From Rhizobiales bacterium 64-17 (GTDB lineage: Bacteria; Pseudomonadota; Alphaproteobacteria; Rhizobiales; Xanthobacteraceae): a DNA stretch of 64,000 nt. Under the pieces are notes generated by a model, which saw only the letters and a list, made by a program, of their open reading frames with translations, had not been told where the DNA came from and did not search any database. Of the stretch, positions 8,450 to 17,075 are shown in pieces. Within the stretch, counting starts at the first letter, position 1; the number at the start of each line of letters is the position of its first letter. Location of the stretch: assembly GCA_001899285.1 (NCBI GenBank), contig MKWA01000022.1:134713-198712 (forward strand), read 5' to 3'. The translations under genes were made by a program, and so were the position numbers.

Positions 8450-9649
8450 ATGATTACGCCCTATACCCGCAACGCGATCGTTCTTGGCCTGTTGTCGGCC
8501 ATCGGTCCGTTCGCCATCGACATGTATCTGCCGGCGCTGCCGACCATTGCCGCCGATCTCAAGGCGTCGCCGGCGGCGGTGCAGATGACGCTGATGTCGT
8601 TCTTCGTCGCTTTCGGTGTGTGCCAGATCGTCTATGGCCCGGTGTCGGACATGGTCGGCCGCAAGCCTCCGCTTTATGTCGGCCTCGCGCTGTTCATCGC
8701 CGGCTCCATCGGTTGCGGCCTGGCGCCGAGCATCGAATGGCTGATCGCGTTCCGTTTCGTGCAAGGCATCGGCGCGTCGTCGGTGATGGTGATCCCGCGC
8801 GCGATCATCCGCGATCTGCACACCGGCACCGAGGCGACGCGGCTGATGGCGCTGGTGATGCTGGTGCTCAGCGTCTCGCCGATCCTCGCGCCGCTCACCG
8901 GCAGTGCGTTGATCGTGCCGTTCGGCTGGCGCGCGGTGTTCGCGGCGGTGACGCTGGTGGCGGTGATCGGTCTCGTCCTGCTGACTGTGTGCCAGCAGGA
9001 GACCCATGCGCCGGAGCATCGTGTCGTGGTCAGCGTAAGGAACGTGCTGGCGAGTTTCGGCCAGCTCATGACCCATGGCCGTTTTCTCGGTCTCACCTTC
9101 ATCGGCGGCCTCGGCATGGCGAGCTTCTTCTCGTTCCTCGCCGGATCGTCGTTCGTCTATATCGAGCATTTCGGGTTGACGCCGACCCAGTTCAGCGTTG
9201 CCTTCGCCGTCAATGCGGTCGGGTTCATCGGCGCATCGCAATTCGCCGCGCCGCTCGGTGAGCGGATCGGCATGGCGCGCATGGTGGTGATCGCCACCGC
9301 GCTCTATGCGGCCTTCACCGTGGCGCTGCTCGTCGTCACGCTGATGGGCGTCGACAGCCTGCCGATGATGATGGCCCTGCTGCTCGCCGGCTTCACCGCC
9401 ATGGGCGTGGTGATCCCCTCGACCATGGTACTGGCGCTCGAGGAGCACGGCCCGATCGCCGGCATGGCTTCGGCGCTCGGCGGCACGCTGCAGATGATCA
9501 CCGGCGGCGTGATGATCGTCATCGTCAGCCTGGTGTTCGACGGCACGCCGCTGCCGATGGTGGCGGCCATTGCCGGTTGCGCGATCGGTGCGCTGATCGT
9601 CAGCATCGTCACGCTCGGCTTCGCGCGTGCTCTCCCGCACGGCGCATAG
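8450..9649 (+). CDS. Bcr/CflA-type MFS drug-efflux transporter
   Basis: A 399-residue 12-helix major facilitator. The opening LGLLSAIGPFAIDMYLPALPTIAADL is the diagnostic first helix and loop of the Bcr/CflA drug-resistance branch, and the loop 2-3 motif appears as YGPVSDMVGRKPPLYVG. Substrates of this branch include bicyclomycin, chloramphenicol and sulfonamides; here unknown. The start at 8450 gives the normal N-terminus. It begins 16 bases after the SRPBCC gene and is followed by a glutathione transferase gene, so the operon joins sensing, binding, conjugation and efflux genes. Confidence 0.93.
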   Translation: MITPYTRNAIVLGLLSAIGPFAIDMYLPALPTIAADLKASPAAVQMTLMSFFVAFGVCQIVYGPVSDMVGRKPPLYVGLALFIAGSIGCGLAPSIEWLIAFRFVQGIGASSVMVIPRAIIRDLHTGTEATRLMALVMLVLSVSPILAPLTGSALIVPFGWRAVFAAVTLVAVIGLVLLTVCQQETHAPEHRVVVSVRNVLASFGQLMTHGRFLGLTFIGGLGMASFFSFLAGSSFVYIEHFGLTPTQFSVAFAVNAVGFIGASQFAAPLGERIGMARMVVIATALYAAFTVALLVVTLMGVDSLPMMMALLLAGFTAMGVVIPSTMVLALEEHGPIAGMASALGGTLQMITGGVMIVIVSLVFDGTPLPMVAAIAGCAIGALIVSIVTLGFARALPHGA

Positions 9650-9667
9650 AAACAACCGGAGAAGATT

Positions 9668-10318
9668 ATGGCGTTGACGCTCTACTACCATCCGCTCTCG
9701 TCATTCTGCCACAAGGTGCTGATCGCGCTTTACGAGAACGACGTTCCTTTCACGCCGCAGAGCGTCAATCTGGGCGACGAAGGCGAGCGTGCGGCGTTCT
9801 ATAAAATGTGGCCGGTCGGAAAGTTTCCGGTGCTGCGCGATGACGTGCGCGACGTGCTGGTGCCGGAATCGACGCCGATCATCGACTATCTGCAGATGTA
9901 TCATCCGGGCCCGGCGCGGCTCATTCCCGACGACGCGGAACAAGCGCGCCGCGTGCGGCTGATCGACCGCAACGCCGACGTCAACCTGCACATCCACATG
10001 CAAAAGGTGATCACCGACCGCATCCGCCCCGAGGGCCAGCACGATCCTTATGGCGTCGAGGATGCGCGCAAGAAGGTCCATGCCATGCTCGGTCTGTTCG
10101 AGCAGGAGATATCGGGCAAGACCTGGCTGGCCGGCGAAGCGTTCACGCTTGCCGACTGTTCGGCCGCGCCGCCGCTGTTCTACTGCGATCTCGCGGTCGA
10201 CCCGCTCGCCGGTCGCTATCCGAACCTCGCGGCCTATCTCGGCCGGCTGAAACAGCGCCCGTCTTATGCGCGCGTGCTCAAGGAGGCCGAGCCGTTCATG
10301 GGCTGGGTGCCGCGGTAG
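9668..10318 (+). CDS. Glutathione S-transferase family protein
   Basis: A 216-residue protein with the N-terminal thioredoxin-like half (LTLYYHPLSSFCHKVLIALYEN, then VGKFPVLRDD and VPESTPIIDYL, the glutathione-binding cis-Pro and E-S motif) and an all-helical C-terminal half with WLAGEAFTLADCSAAPPL. GST enzymes conjugate or isomerise electrophiles. GGAGAAG precedes the ATG. It lies 18 bases after the efflux gene and is the last gene of the ArsR-led run, which supports a detoxification role. Confidence 0.93.
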   Translation: MALTLYYHPLSSFCHKVLIALYENDVPFTPQSVNLGDEGERAAFYKMWPVGKFPVLRDDVRDVLVPESTPIIDYLQMYHPGPARLIPDDAEQARRVRLIDRNADVNLHIHMQKVITDRIRPEGQHDPYGVEDARKKVHAMLGLFEQEISGKTWLAGEAFTLADCSAAPPLFYCDLAVDPLAGRYPNLAAYLGRLKQRPSYARVLKEAEPFMGWVPR

Positions 10319-10415
10319 CCTCGGTTTCCGACGCGGCGATGGCAGTAGTCCCGCGTCGTCATGGCAAGCCCGTGCCAAATCGGATATGGGGATTCCGTTC
10401 AACGGGCTATCCACC

Positions 10416-11489
10416 ATGACGTCGGTCTATCGCCGGTTCGGGGTTTTACGACTCATCCTTGCGATGATGGTCGTCGTCAGTCACGGGGTACCGGCCTCGG
10501 GATTTGAGGGCTTTCTCGCCCGGCTCGGAATCGGCAGCGTGGCGGTGATGGGCTTTTTCGTGCTGTCCGGATTCATCATCACCGAGGCGATCGACGTCTA
10601 CTATCGCGAGCGGCCGGCAGCGTTCATCGCCAACCGCATGTTGCGGATTTTACCGCCGTATTGGCTGGCGCTGATCCTGTCGCTGATGGTCCATGCGCTC
10701 CTGCAGTGGGGCGGCATCCTGTCGATCCACGGCGAGAATCCCCGCGATATCTTTTCGGCGCAGAATATTGCCGCCAACACGTTTGCCGTCATTCCGCTGC
10801 AGGGGCTGCTCGGCGTCTTCGACCCCGCGAAATTCTACGGTTTCGTGCGCTATTATTGGGCCGTTCTCATCGAAGTGGACTTCTACATCGTCGCCTTCGC
10901 GATCATGCTGCCGGGCCTCGTGTTCAAACGCAAACGCGCGGATATCGCTGCTGCTTGTGTGGCCGCGTTGCTCCTATGCCATGTGGTCAACGACTATGTC
11001 CGGCCGATCCGGCATGAACTTTCCTACATTCCCTATTTTGCGCTCGGCGTCAGTCTCTATGCCTGGCGCAGCGGATATCGGCTGGCGTTAATTGGCGTGA
11101 TCGCGAGCGCGGCGGCGACTCTGGTTGCTTTCCTGCGCTATCTCAATCAGATGAAGCCGTTGTCGGCGCTGGCGTCGATTGATGACTGGCCGGTCGTCGC
11201 GACCAATATCGTGCTGCTGACGATTGTCTGCGTGGCGATCTTCCGGTTGAGCAATACGGATACCACCGGGCCTGCGCGCCGCATCGACCGTTGGTTCGGC
11301 GATCTGTCGTATCCGATCTATCTGAACCATTACACGGTGCTGACGCTGGTGTTTTCGCTGGCGCTGCCGCCGTGGCCATCGTTCCTGTTAATCGCGGCCG
11401 GTTCCGTTTTGGTCGCCTGGGGAGCGGCGACGACGCTGGAACGCCCACTGCGGCGATTGCGTGACGTCGTACGCGGCCAGACACTCTGA
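10416..11489 (+). CDS. Acyltransferase_3 family membrane protein
   Basis: A 357-residue multi-spanning acyltransferase of the OafA/NodX type, which acetylates or acylates surface sugars from the inner membrane. The signature is RFGVLRLILAMMVVVSHG (active-site His) with GFFVLSGFIITEAI and a NRMLRILPPYW segment; about ten membrane helices follow, ending with the family motif YPIYLNHYTVL. I prefer ATG 10416; ATG 10386 would add ten residues, and neither has a strong ribosome site. It stands alone on the plus strand, downstream of the GST gene. The acceptor is unknown. Confidence 0.88.
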   Translation: MTSVYRRFGVLRLILAMMVVVSHGVPASGFEGFLARLGIGSVAVMGFFVLSGFIITEAIDVYYRERPAAFIANRMLRILPPYWLALILSLMVHALLQWGGILSIHGENPRDIFSAQNIAANTFAVIPLQGLLGVFDPAKFYGFVRYYWAVLIEVDFYIVAFAIMLPGLVFKRKRADIAAACVAALLLCHVVNDYVRPIRHELSYIPYFALGVSLYAWRSGYRLALIGVIASAAATLVAFLRYLNQMKPLSALASIDDWPVVATNIVLLTIVCVAIFRLSNTDTTGPARRIDRWFGDLSYPIYLNHYTVLTLVFSLALPPWPSFLLIAAGSVLVAWGAATTLERPLRRLRDVVRGQTL

Positions 11490-11516
11490 CCGCGGCGTTC
11501 GCGCGATACGCCGATC

Positions 11517-12371
11517 TTACCCCGCGCGTACCTTCACCTGCATTGCGCCGACACCGGAGATGGTTGCGTCGATGGTGTCGCCCGGCGTCAGCGGGCCGAC
11601 GCCTTCCGGCGTGCCGGTGAGCAGCACGTCGCCCGGCATCAGCGTGTAGAACGACGACGCGAACACGATCAGATCGGCGATGCCGATGATCAGGTCGCGG
11701 GTGTTGGCTTTCTGCCGTGTCTCGCCATTGACGGTGAGATGCAGGTCGAGCGCGGACGGGTCCGCCACCTCGTCGGCGGTGATGAAATACGGCCCGAGCG
11801 TCGTATAGGTGTCGATCGACTTGCGCAGGCTGCGCTCCTCGGGGCCGCGCACCGTGGTGTCGAGGCCGATGCAATAGCCGGCGATATGGCTCATCGCTTC
11901 GCCGCGCGTCACCTTGTTGGCGCGCTTGCCGATCACCGCCGCAAGCTCGATCTCGTGGTCGGTGCGGCGGTCGGGGTGACGGATGATGATGCCTTCGCCG
12001 GGGCCGACCACCGACGAGGTCGCCTTGAGGAACAGGCCGACGCGCTGAATCTCCGCGACCTTGTTCTGGTAATGGATTTCCGGATCCTGCTGCGCTTCCT
12101 CGAGATGCTTCTTGTAGTTCACCGGCGCAGCGACGACCTTGCCGGGATTGGCGATCGGCGCCAGCAGGGTGAGATCCTTGAGCGCGTAGGACTTCGCGGT
12201 CTTTGCCGCCGCCGCGATCGGTGCGGCGAGCGCGGCGAGGTTCTCGATCATCATGTCGCTGCGTGGGAACGGATAGCGCTGCGGCGCCAGCGTATTCAGC
12301 GCGTCGGTGACGTCGAGCACCGTGTCGCCCGTGACCAGACCGAGGCGATCGTCAAACCGGCACAGCTTCAT
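11517..12371 (-). CDS. Fumarylacetoacetate hydrolase (FAH) family protein
   Basis: A 284-residue enzyme of the FAH superfamily, which hydrolyses, decarboxylates or hydrates beta-dicarbonyl compounds with a divalent metal. The C-terminal domain contains HEIELAAVIG (metal-binding Glu residues), GLDTTVRGPEERS and LLTGTPEGVGPLTPGD, all typical. The N-terminal part (MKLCRFDDRLGLV...VVAAPVNYKKHLEEA) fits the YcgM-like group. The start codon at 12371 lies two bases from the T-run of a terminator hairpin belonging to the upstream gene, an unusual arrangement. Substrate not predictable. Confidence 0.93.
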   Translation of the reverse strand: MKLCRFDDRLGLVTGDTVLDVTDALNTLAPQRYPFPRSDMMIENLAALAAPIAAAAKTAKSYALKDLTLLAPIANPGKVVAAPVNYKKHLEEAQQDPEIHYQNKVAEIQRVGLFLKATSSVVGPGEGIIIRHPDRRTDHEIELAAVIGKRANKVTRGEAMSHIAGYCIGLDTTVRGPEERSLRKSIDTYTTLGPYFITADEVADPSALDLHLTVNGETRQKANTRDLIIGIADLIVFASSFYTLMPGDVLLTGTPEGVGPLTPGDTIDATISGVGAMQVKVRAG

Positions 12372-12372
12372 G

Positions 12373-12404
12373 AAAAAACCCCCGCGAGATTGTCGCGGGG
12401 GGTT
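12373..12404 (-). terminator. Rho-independent terminator of the autotransporter gene
   Basis: On the minus strand a stem of about ten pairs (TCGCGGGGGTT paired with AACCCCCGCGA, 5-base loop 12388-12392) is followed by six T (12378-12373). It lies 33 bases after the autotransporter stop. The T-run ends one base before the FAH-family start codon, and the only purine-rich ribosome-site candidate for that gene (GGGGG, 12383-12379) is inside the stem. Confidence 0.88.
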
Positions 12405-12436
12405 ATATCAGCGGGGTTTGCCCAAGTATATCGGGG

Positions 12437-15400
12437 TTACCAGGTGTAGCGCGCCCCGCCGCTGAGTTGATGGCTCGCCGCATTGCTGCGGAATTCGCCG
12501 TTATAGGCGACGAATAGCCGGAAGTTCTGGTGCATCCAGCCGGCGAATTTGACGCCGACCAAAGCCGCGTCGCGGCCCGGCTGCGCGCCGTTGACGCTGA
12601 ACGGCTGGTCGAGCAGCGCCGCCTGCGTCACCAGCGTGCTGTCGCGCCAGTCGTGGCCCCAGCCGAGCTTGATCTCCGGCATCAGCGTGAAGCCGTTCTC
12701 GAACCGGGTCTGCGTGCTGGCGGCGATGCCGAGCGTGGTGGTGATTTTCTCGAAATATTGCGACGGGAAGGTCAGGCCGAACGGTTGCTGCGTTTCCGTG
12801 TAACCGTCGCGGCGGAAACCCTGCCAGGCGAGTCCTGCGAATGGCTTGAGCGTGGCAATACCAACCGGGATTCGATAGCCGGCCTCGACCGAAACCCCGC
12901 CACCGAACCCGCTGGCGTTGCCGGTCACGGGCGCTGGCGTCAGGATCAGATCGCGCGAGGTCTGAATCCGGCTCGGGCCGGCCGCGGCGCGCAGATCGAA
13001 TACCGCCGCGCCGGGCGTCCAGGTGGCATAGAGCGCGCCAGTGTAACTGTCGGCCGTCGAGCGTGTGCCCGTTGCCGTGCTGGTGGTGCGGGCGAAACCG
13101 AAAGCGAGGCCGCCGATCAGATCGGGAGCCAGCAATCGGTCGGCGCCGACCGTGAAGCCGCCGCTGCGGCTGGTCGAGCCGAGCAGACCGCCGTTGTCGC
13201 CGACGTTGCTCCAGCGACCGAAGCCCTGACCCCAGACGCCCCAGCCTTCGGACGACGGCGTCACCGGATTGAGGCTGGCGAACGCGGCTTCCGCCCGGCT
13301 CGCTTCCGCGCTCATGGTCCGGCTCGCATAGGCAAACGAAACCGATTGCGATGTCGCCGCCTGCACATTGCCGGTGCCGCCGCTCAATGCGTCTTGTCGG
13401 TCGGATACCGAGCCCATGAAGCCCTGCATGCCGAGCATTGGCGCGCTGGTGACGGCCGGTGCGCCGGGAGCGCCGAGCTGCCGGATGGCGGTGCCGTAGT
13501 CCGCTGCGCTGTTGAGGCCGTACAACGCATCGTACAGTGGCTTGGATTGCGCGGTCGGCGTGTTGCCGGCCGCGGTCCGGTTGCGGTCGAGAATGGCGCT
13601 GATCGCGTTGTCTGTCGGATTCGTGCTGCTCGCCATATTGGCGAAGCTCACCGGCGTCACATGCAGCGTGATCGCGCTCGGCGCGTAGATCAGGTCGAGC
13701 CGCGTGTTGGCGGCCATTCCGCTGTCCGGCTGGACCAGCGTGGCGAAGGTGCCGGTCGTCTGCGCCCCGTCGACGGCCTGGACGAAGTCGAAATGCGCAC
13801 CGACCGGAGGCGTGTAGTTGCTCGCCGTGCCGACGGTACCGCGCAGCACCGGAACCAGCGTGCCGTTGGCGGTGAAAACATTCCCCACGCCGGTGACGAC
13901 GATCTTGTCGAACGTACCGGGCCCGCCGGGCGTCTTGTTGCTGCCGTCGATGTCGATCAGCGTCGCTGAGTTTGCCGCCAGCGTGACGTTGCCGTTGAAG
14001 GTCAGCGTGCCGGCGGAGTTGCCGATCGCCTGCGAGACATTGGTGATCGAGCCGTTGGCCAGCAGGTCCGTCACGTTCGGCATCTTGCCCGGCGACAGCA
14101 GGCCGGAGATGGCGGTGTTGCCGTTGACGACGCCGATGCCGGCGAGCACGCTGCCAGCGTTGACGGTGAGCTGATTGGTGCTGACATCGAGTGTGCCGTC
14201 GACCGCCAGCGTACCCTGCGTGACGCCGACCGCGCCGCTCGCATAAGTGCGGCCGGCGATCGTCAGCACGCCGTCACCGCTCTTGGTGAACGCGCCGGCC
14301 ATCAGCGGCTGGCTCCAGTAGGTGGTGGTGTTGGCCGCCACGGTTTCGACGTGACCGGGGGCCAGCGTCGTCGGGCCGTCGGTGGCGCGATCGAGCCGGA
14401 TCAGGCCGTAGCCGTAAACCGCGTCAAGGCCAGGCAGGCCGAGGTCTTCGGTGGTTGAGAACAGGAGGCGGGCGAGATCGCGCGCATTGTATTGTGAGTA
14501 AGCCTGGATCAGCACGGCGATGGCGCCCGACACGGTCGGCGTTGCCATCGAGGTGCCATCAAGGAAACCGTAGGTGTTGCCGGGGAACGTCGAATAGATG
14601 CCGCGATCGGCCGGCGTGTCGCCGCCCGGCGCCGCGACGCACCAGCTCGCGGTGACGCCACAAAGATTGGAGTAGGTCGCGGCGGTCTTGCTCTTGGCGA
14701 CCGCCATCACCGCGATGACCATGCCCTCCTGCTGCTGCAGCGCCGAGTAATCCAGATTGGCGCCGCCATCGGTATAAGCGGCGGCGCCGAGATTGCCCGG
14801 CTGGACAAACGGCATCAGCGCCAGACCGGACGGATTCTTGGCGGCATCGGGATGGCCCTGGCGGTCGTTGCCGTTGGCCGCGACCACGAGTTTTCCGGCT
14901 TTCAGCGCATTGAGCAGCCCGCTGTATTCAGAGTTGTCGCTCGTATCGAAAGACCAGATCTTTTGCGGCGGGGCGCCATCCGGAATGTTCGGGCCGTAGC
15001 TGGCGTTATAGACCATCGTCCCCGCCAGATTGGCGAACGCGTTGAGCGCGCTGCCGCTTGGCTCGATGCCGGGCGCGACCACCGCATTGGGCGCGTCGTC
15101 GCCGGCCGCCAGAATACGGAACGGCGTGATGGTCGCGTTATAGGCGACGCCGTGCATCGCTACGTTGTCGAACTTGGTGGCGGCGATGATGCCGGCGACG
15201 TGGGTGCCATGCTTGTCGTTGGGCGATTCCAGCCCGACCTGGGTGGGATCGTAGGTGTCGGTCTTGTTGTTCAGGACGTAGTTTCGGCCCTGACCGGTGA
15301 TCAGCTTGCCGGCGAGCGCCGCGTTGGCGAGGTCGAAGCCGGTGTCGGCGACCGCCACGTTGACGCCCGCGCCGGTGTAGTTGCGGCCGTAAGCGACCGA

Positions 15401-15955
15401 GGCTTTGATCATGTCCAGATGCCAGGTCTGGTCGACCGGGTTCGGCTGCGGATTCGGCAGGTTTGGCGAGGGATTGTTGGCCATCGCCACTTTCTGGCTG
15501 TAGGCCGAGGCGCCGATGCCGCTGGCGGAAGCAGCGCTGCGCTGTTGCATCGCGGAGGCCGCGTTCGGCGCGAGCACCAGCGTCTGCCCCGCAGTCAGCA
15601 CGCCGAGATCGGCGGCGGTGGTCAGGTCGCGGTTGAGGCCGGGCGCCAGCGAGCGCGCATGCGCCAGCACGGCATCGCGCTGGCTGGGATGCTGGTGCGT
15701 GGCATCGAACACGCCGGCCAGCAGCCCGTTCTTGCCCTGGCGGATCGACCAGGTGAGCGCCGCCGCCACCGCGGGATCGAGCGCCGCCGGCTTCGCGTGC
15801 GCGCGGCGTTCCGTCCTGGTTTTGATCTTGCTGGGGGTGTCAGGCGTGCCAGCAAGACTGGCACCGGCCGGGAGGAAGACAAGTCCGGCGCCAAGCGCCG
15901 TCGAAGCAAGCAACAAGCCAACGCCGCGCGCAGTCTGCGCGTTCTTCCGATCCAC
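12437..15955 (-). CDS. Subtilisin-like (S8) serine protease autotransporter
   Basis: A 1172-residue secreted protein. Residues 1-36 look like a Sec signal peptide (basic start, long Ala/Leu stretch, ASLAG). The S8 peptidase domain (about 190-525) has the full triad: Asp204 in VAVADTG, His249 in DKHGTHVAG, Ser469 in LDGTSMATP. It is followed by a beta-helical passenger region with a passenger-associated repeat (GVTQGTLAVDGTL) and a C-terminal autotransporter beta-barrel (about 880-1172) ending in the outer-membrane signature ARYTW. The protease should be displayed or released at the cell surface. A strong terminator follows. It shares its strand with the porin gene upstream, 161 bases away. 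Confidence 0.95.
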   Translation of the reverse strand: MDRKNAQTARGVGLLLASTALGAGLVFLPAGASLAGTPDTPSKIKTRTERRAHAKPAALDPAVAAALTWSIRQGKNGLLAGVFDATHQHPSQRDAVLAHARSLAPGLNRDLTTAADLGVLTAGQTLVLAPNAASAMQQRSAASASGIGASAYSQKVAMANNPSPNLPNPQPNPVDQTWHLDMIKASVAYGRNYTGAGVNVAVADTGFDLANAALAGKLITGQGRNYVLNNKTDTYDPTQVGLESPNDKHGTHVAGIIAATKFDNVAMHGVAYNATITPFRILAAGDDAPNAVVAPGIEPSGSALNAFANLAGTMVYNASYGPNIPDGAPPQKIWSFDTSDNSEYSGLLNALKAGKLVVAANGNDRQGHPDAAKNPSGLALMPFVQPGNLGAAAYTDGGANLDYSALQQQEGMVIAVMAVAKSKTAATYSNLCGVTASWCVAAPGGDTPADRGIYSTFPGNTYGFLDGTSMATPTVSGAIAVLIQAYSQYNARDLARLLFSTTEDLGLPGLDAVYGYGLIRLDRATDGPTTLAPGHVETVAANTTTYWSQPLMAGAFTKSGDGVLTIAGRTYASGAVGVTQGTLAVDGTLDVSTNQLTVNAGSVLAGIGVVNGNTAISGLLSPGKMPNVTDLLANGSITNVSQAIGNSAGTLTFNGNVTLAANSATLIDIDGSNKTPGGPGTFDKIVVTGVGNVFTANGTLVPVLRGTVGTASNYTPPVGAHFDFVQAVDGAQTTGTFATLVQPDSGMAANTRLDLIYAPSAITLHVTPVSFANMASSTNPTDNAISAILDRNRTAAGNTPTAQSKPLYDALYGLNSAADYGTAIRQLGAPGAPAVTSAPMLGMQGFMGSVSDRQDALSGGTGNVQAATSQSVSFAYASRTMSAEASRAEAAFASLNPVTPSSEGWGVWGQGFGRWSNVGDNGGLLGSTSRSGGFTVGADRLLAPDLIGGLAFGFARTTSTATGTRSTADSYTGALYATWTPGAAVFDLRAAAGPSRIQTSRDLILTPAPVTGNASGFGGGVSVEAGYRIPVGIATLKPFAGLAWQGFRRDGYTETQQPFGLTFPSQYFEKITTTLGIAASTQTRFENGFTLMPEIKLGWGHDWRDSTLVTQAALLDQPFSVNGAQPGRDAALVGVKFAGWMHQNFRLFVAYNGEFRSNAASHQLSGGARYTW

Positions 15956-16116
15956 GATACGCCCCCGATACCCGTTCCCCGGCGGTATTCCGCCTTTGCA
16001 ACTTTCCTGCCGCAGTCGCCGCGCCGCGCGCTATTCACTTTGACATAGCGCGGCGCGATGGTGCTTTCGGTGTGTCGCGTTTGCTTAACGTCACCCGCGC
16101 GCCCCCTCGGGAGGCG

Positions 16117-16827
16117 TCAGAACCGGTAGTTCACGCCGCTCTTGAACTGGTGCACGTCCTGCTTGATCGTCACCTGCGTGGTCGCGCCGGCGCTGTCGGT
16201 CAAGGTCAGCGTCTTGTTGCCGAAGCCGACATAGCTGTATTCGCCGCGCACTGACCAGTTGGCGTTCAGCGCATATTCCACGCCGGCGCCGACGGTCCAG
16301 CCGGCCTGGCTGTAGCTGCTGCTGGCGGAAGCGCCGGTGACGAGATCCTGCGCATCGAACCGGAAGCCGCCGAAGGCGACGCCGCCCTTCACGTACAGCA
16401 GCGCGCGATCGAGCGCGTAGCCGGCGCGGGCGGTGACCAGCGACATCCAGCGCAGCTTTTCCGTGGCGCGGTCCGCATTGTTGGTGGCGGTGTTGATGAC
16501 GGTCTGCGACGCATCGGCGTTGGAGCCGCTGAGATCGGCCTCGAGGCCGAACACCCAGCTATTGATCTGGTAGTTGAAACCGATCTGGCCGCCGGCGAGG
16601 AATCCCTTGAGCGTGTCGCTCGCCGTGATGCCGGGCGTGGTCGGGTCGCCAAGCCTGGCGCGCGACTGCACATAGCCGAAATGGCCGCCCACATAGAGGC
16701 CGGTCCAGTTGATGGCGACGATCGGTGCGACGTGCGCCGGAGCTTTCACGGCCATGTCGGCCGCGGTGGCGTTGCCGGTCAGCGCGGCCACAGCCACGCC
16801 GGCGAGAACGAAGCGACGGAAATTCAT
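16117..16827 (-). CDS. Omp25/RopB-type outer-membrane beta-barrel protein
   Basis: A 236-residue outer-membrane protein. It has a clear signal peptide (MNFRRFVLAGVAVAALTGNATAAD, cleavage after about residue 23), then the family start INWTGLYVGGHFGY and alternating beta-strands, closing with the terminal aromatic signature GVNYRF. Such 8-stranded barrels are abundant in Hyphomicrobiales and help keep envelope integrity. Its promoter region, shared with a divergent AraC-type gene, holds a pair of 17-bp direct repeats, so expression is probably regulated. Confidence 0.94.
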   Translation of the reverse strand: MNFRRFVLAGVAVAALTGNATAADMAVKAPAHVAPIVAINWTGLYVGGHFGYVQSRARLGDPTTPGITASDTLKGFLAGGQIGFNYQINSWVFGLEADLSGSNADASQTVINTATNNADRATEKLRWMSLVTARAGYALDRALLYVKGGVAFGGFRFDAQDLVTGASASSSYSQAGWTVGAGVEYALNANWSVRGEYSYVGFGNKTLTLTDSAGATTQVTIKQDVHQFKSGVNYRF

Positions 16828-16925
16828 GAGTCATCCCCCCAATACAACAATGCGACCTGTCTCCCCGACGGCCGTCTCCGGGATCAATAGCTGCCATGGG
16901 GCCTGCGGCCGGTCACGCTTGCGGA

Positions 16926-16963
16926 CCGGTCCTGGCGTCTCAAAGTCCGGTTCTGGCGTCTCA
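16926..16963. promoter_or_regulatory. Tandem 17-bp direct repeats, probable AraC-type operator
   Basis: CCGGTCCTGGCGTCTCA (16926-16942) and CCGGTTCTGGCGTCTCA (16947-16963) differ at one base and are separated by four bases, a 21-bp period. This is the geometry of AraC half-sites at araI. It lies 98 bases from the porin start and 112 bases from the divergent AraC-family gene, so the regulator at 17076 is the likely binder. Confidence 0.7.
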
Positions 16964-17075
16964 GACCGTCATGATTTACGTGCTGTTTATTCCGGCATTC
17001 GGCGAGTGTTCATTCCTGTCGATGCAGGATGCGGATCGTGATTGATCCATCCGTCGGAACTCTTCGCCGCCGCTC

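Noticed and set aside
12530-16048. Long plus-strand open frames opposite the autotransporter gene
   Set aside because: The minus strand has an intact S8 triad, signal peptide and barrel; the plus-strand frames show only shadow composition.
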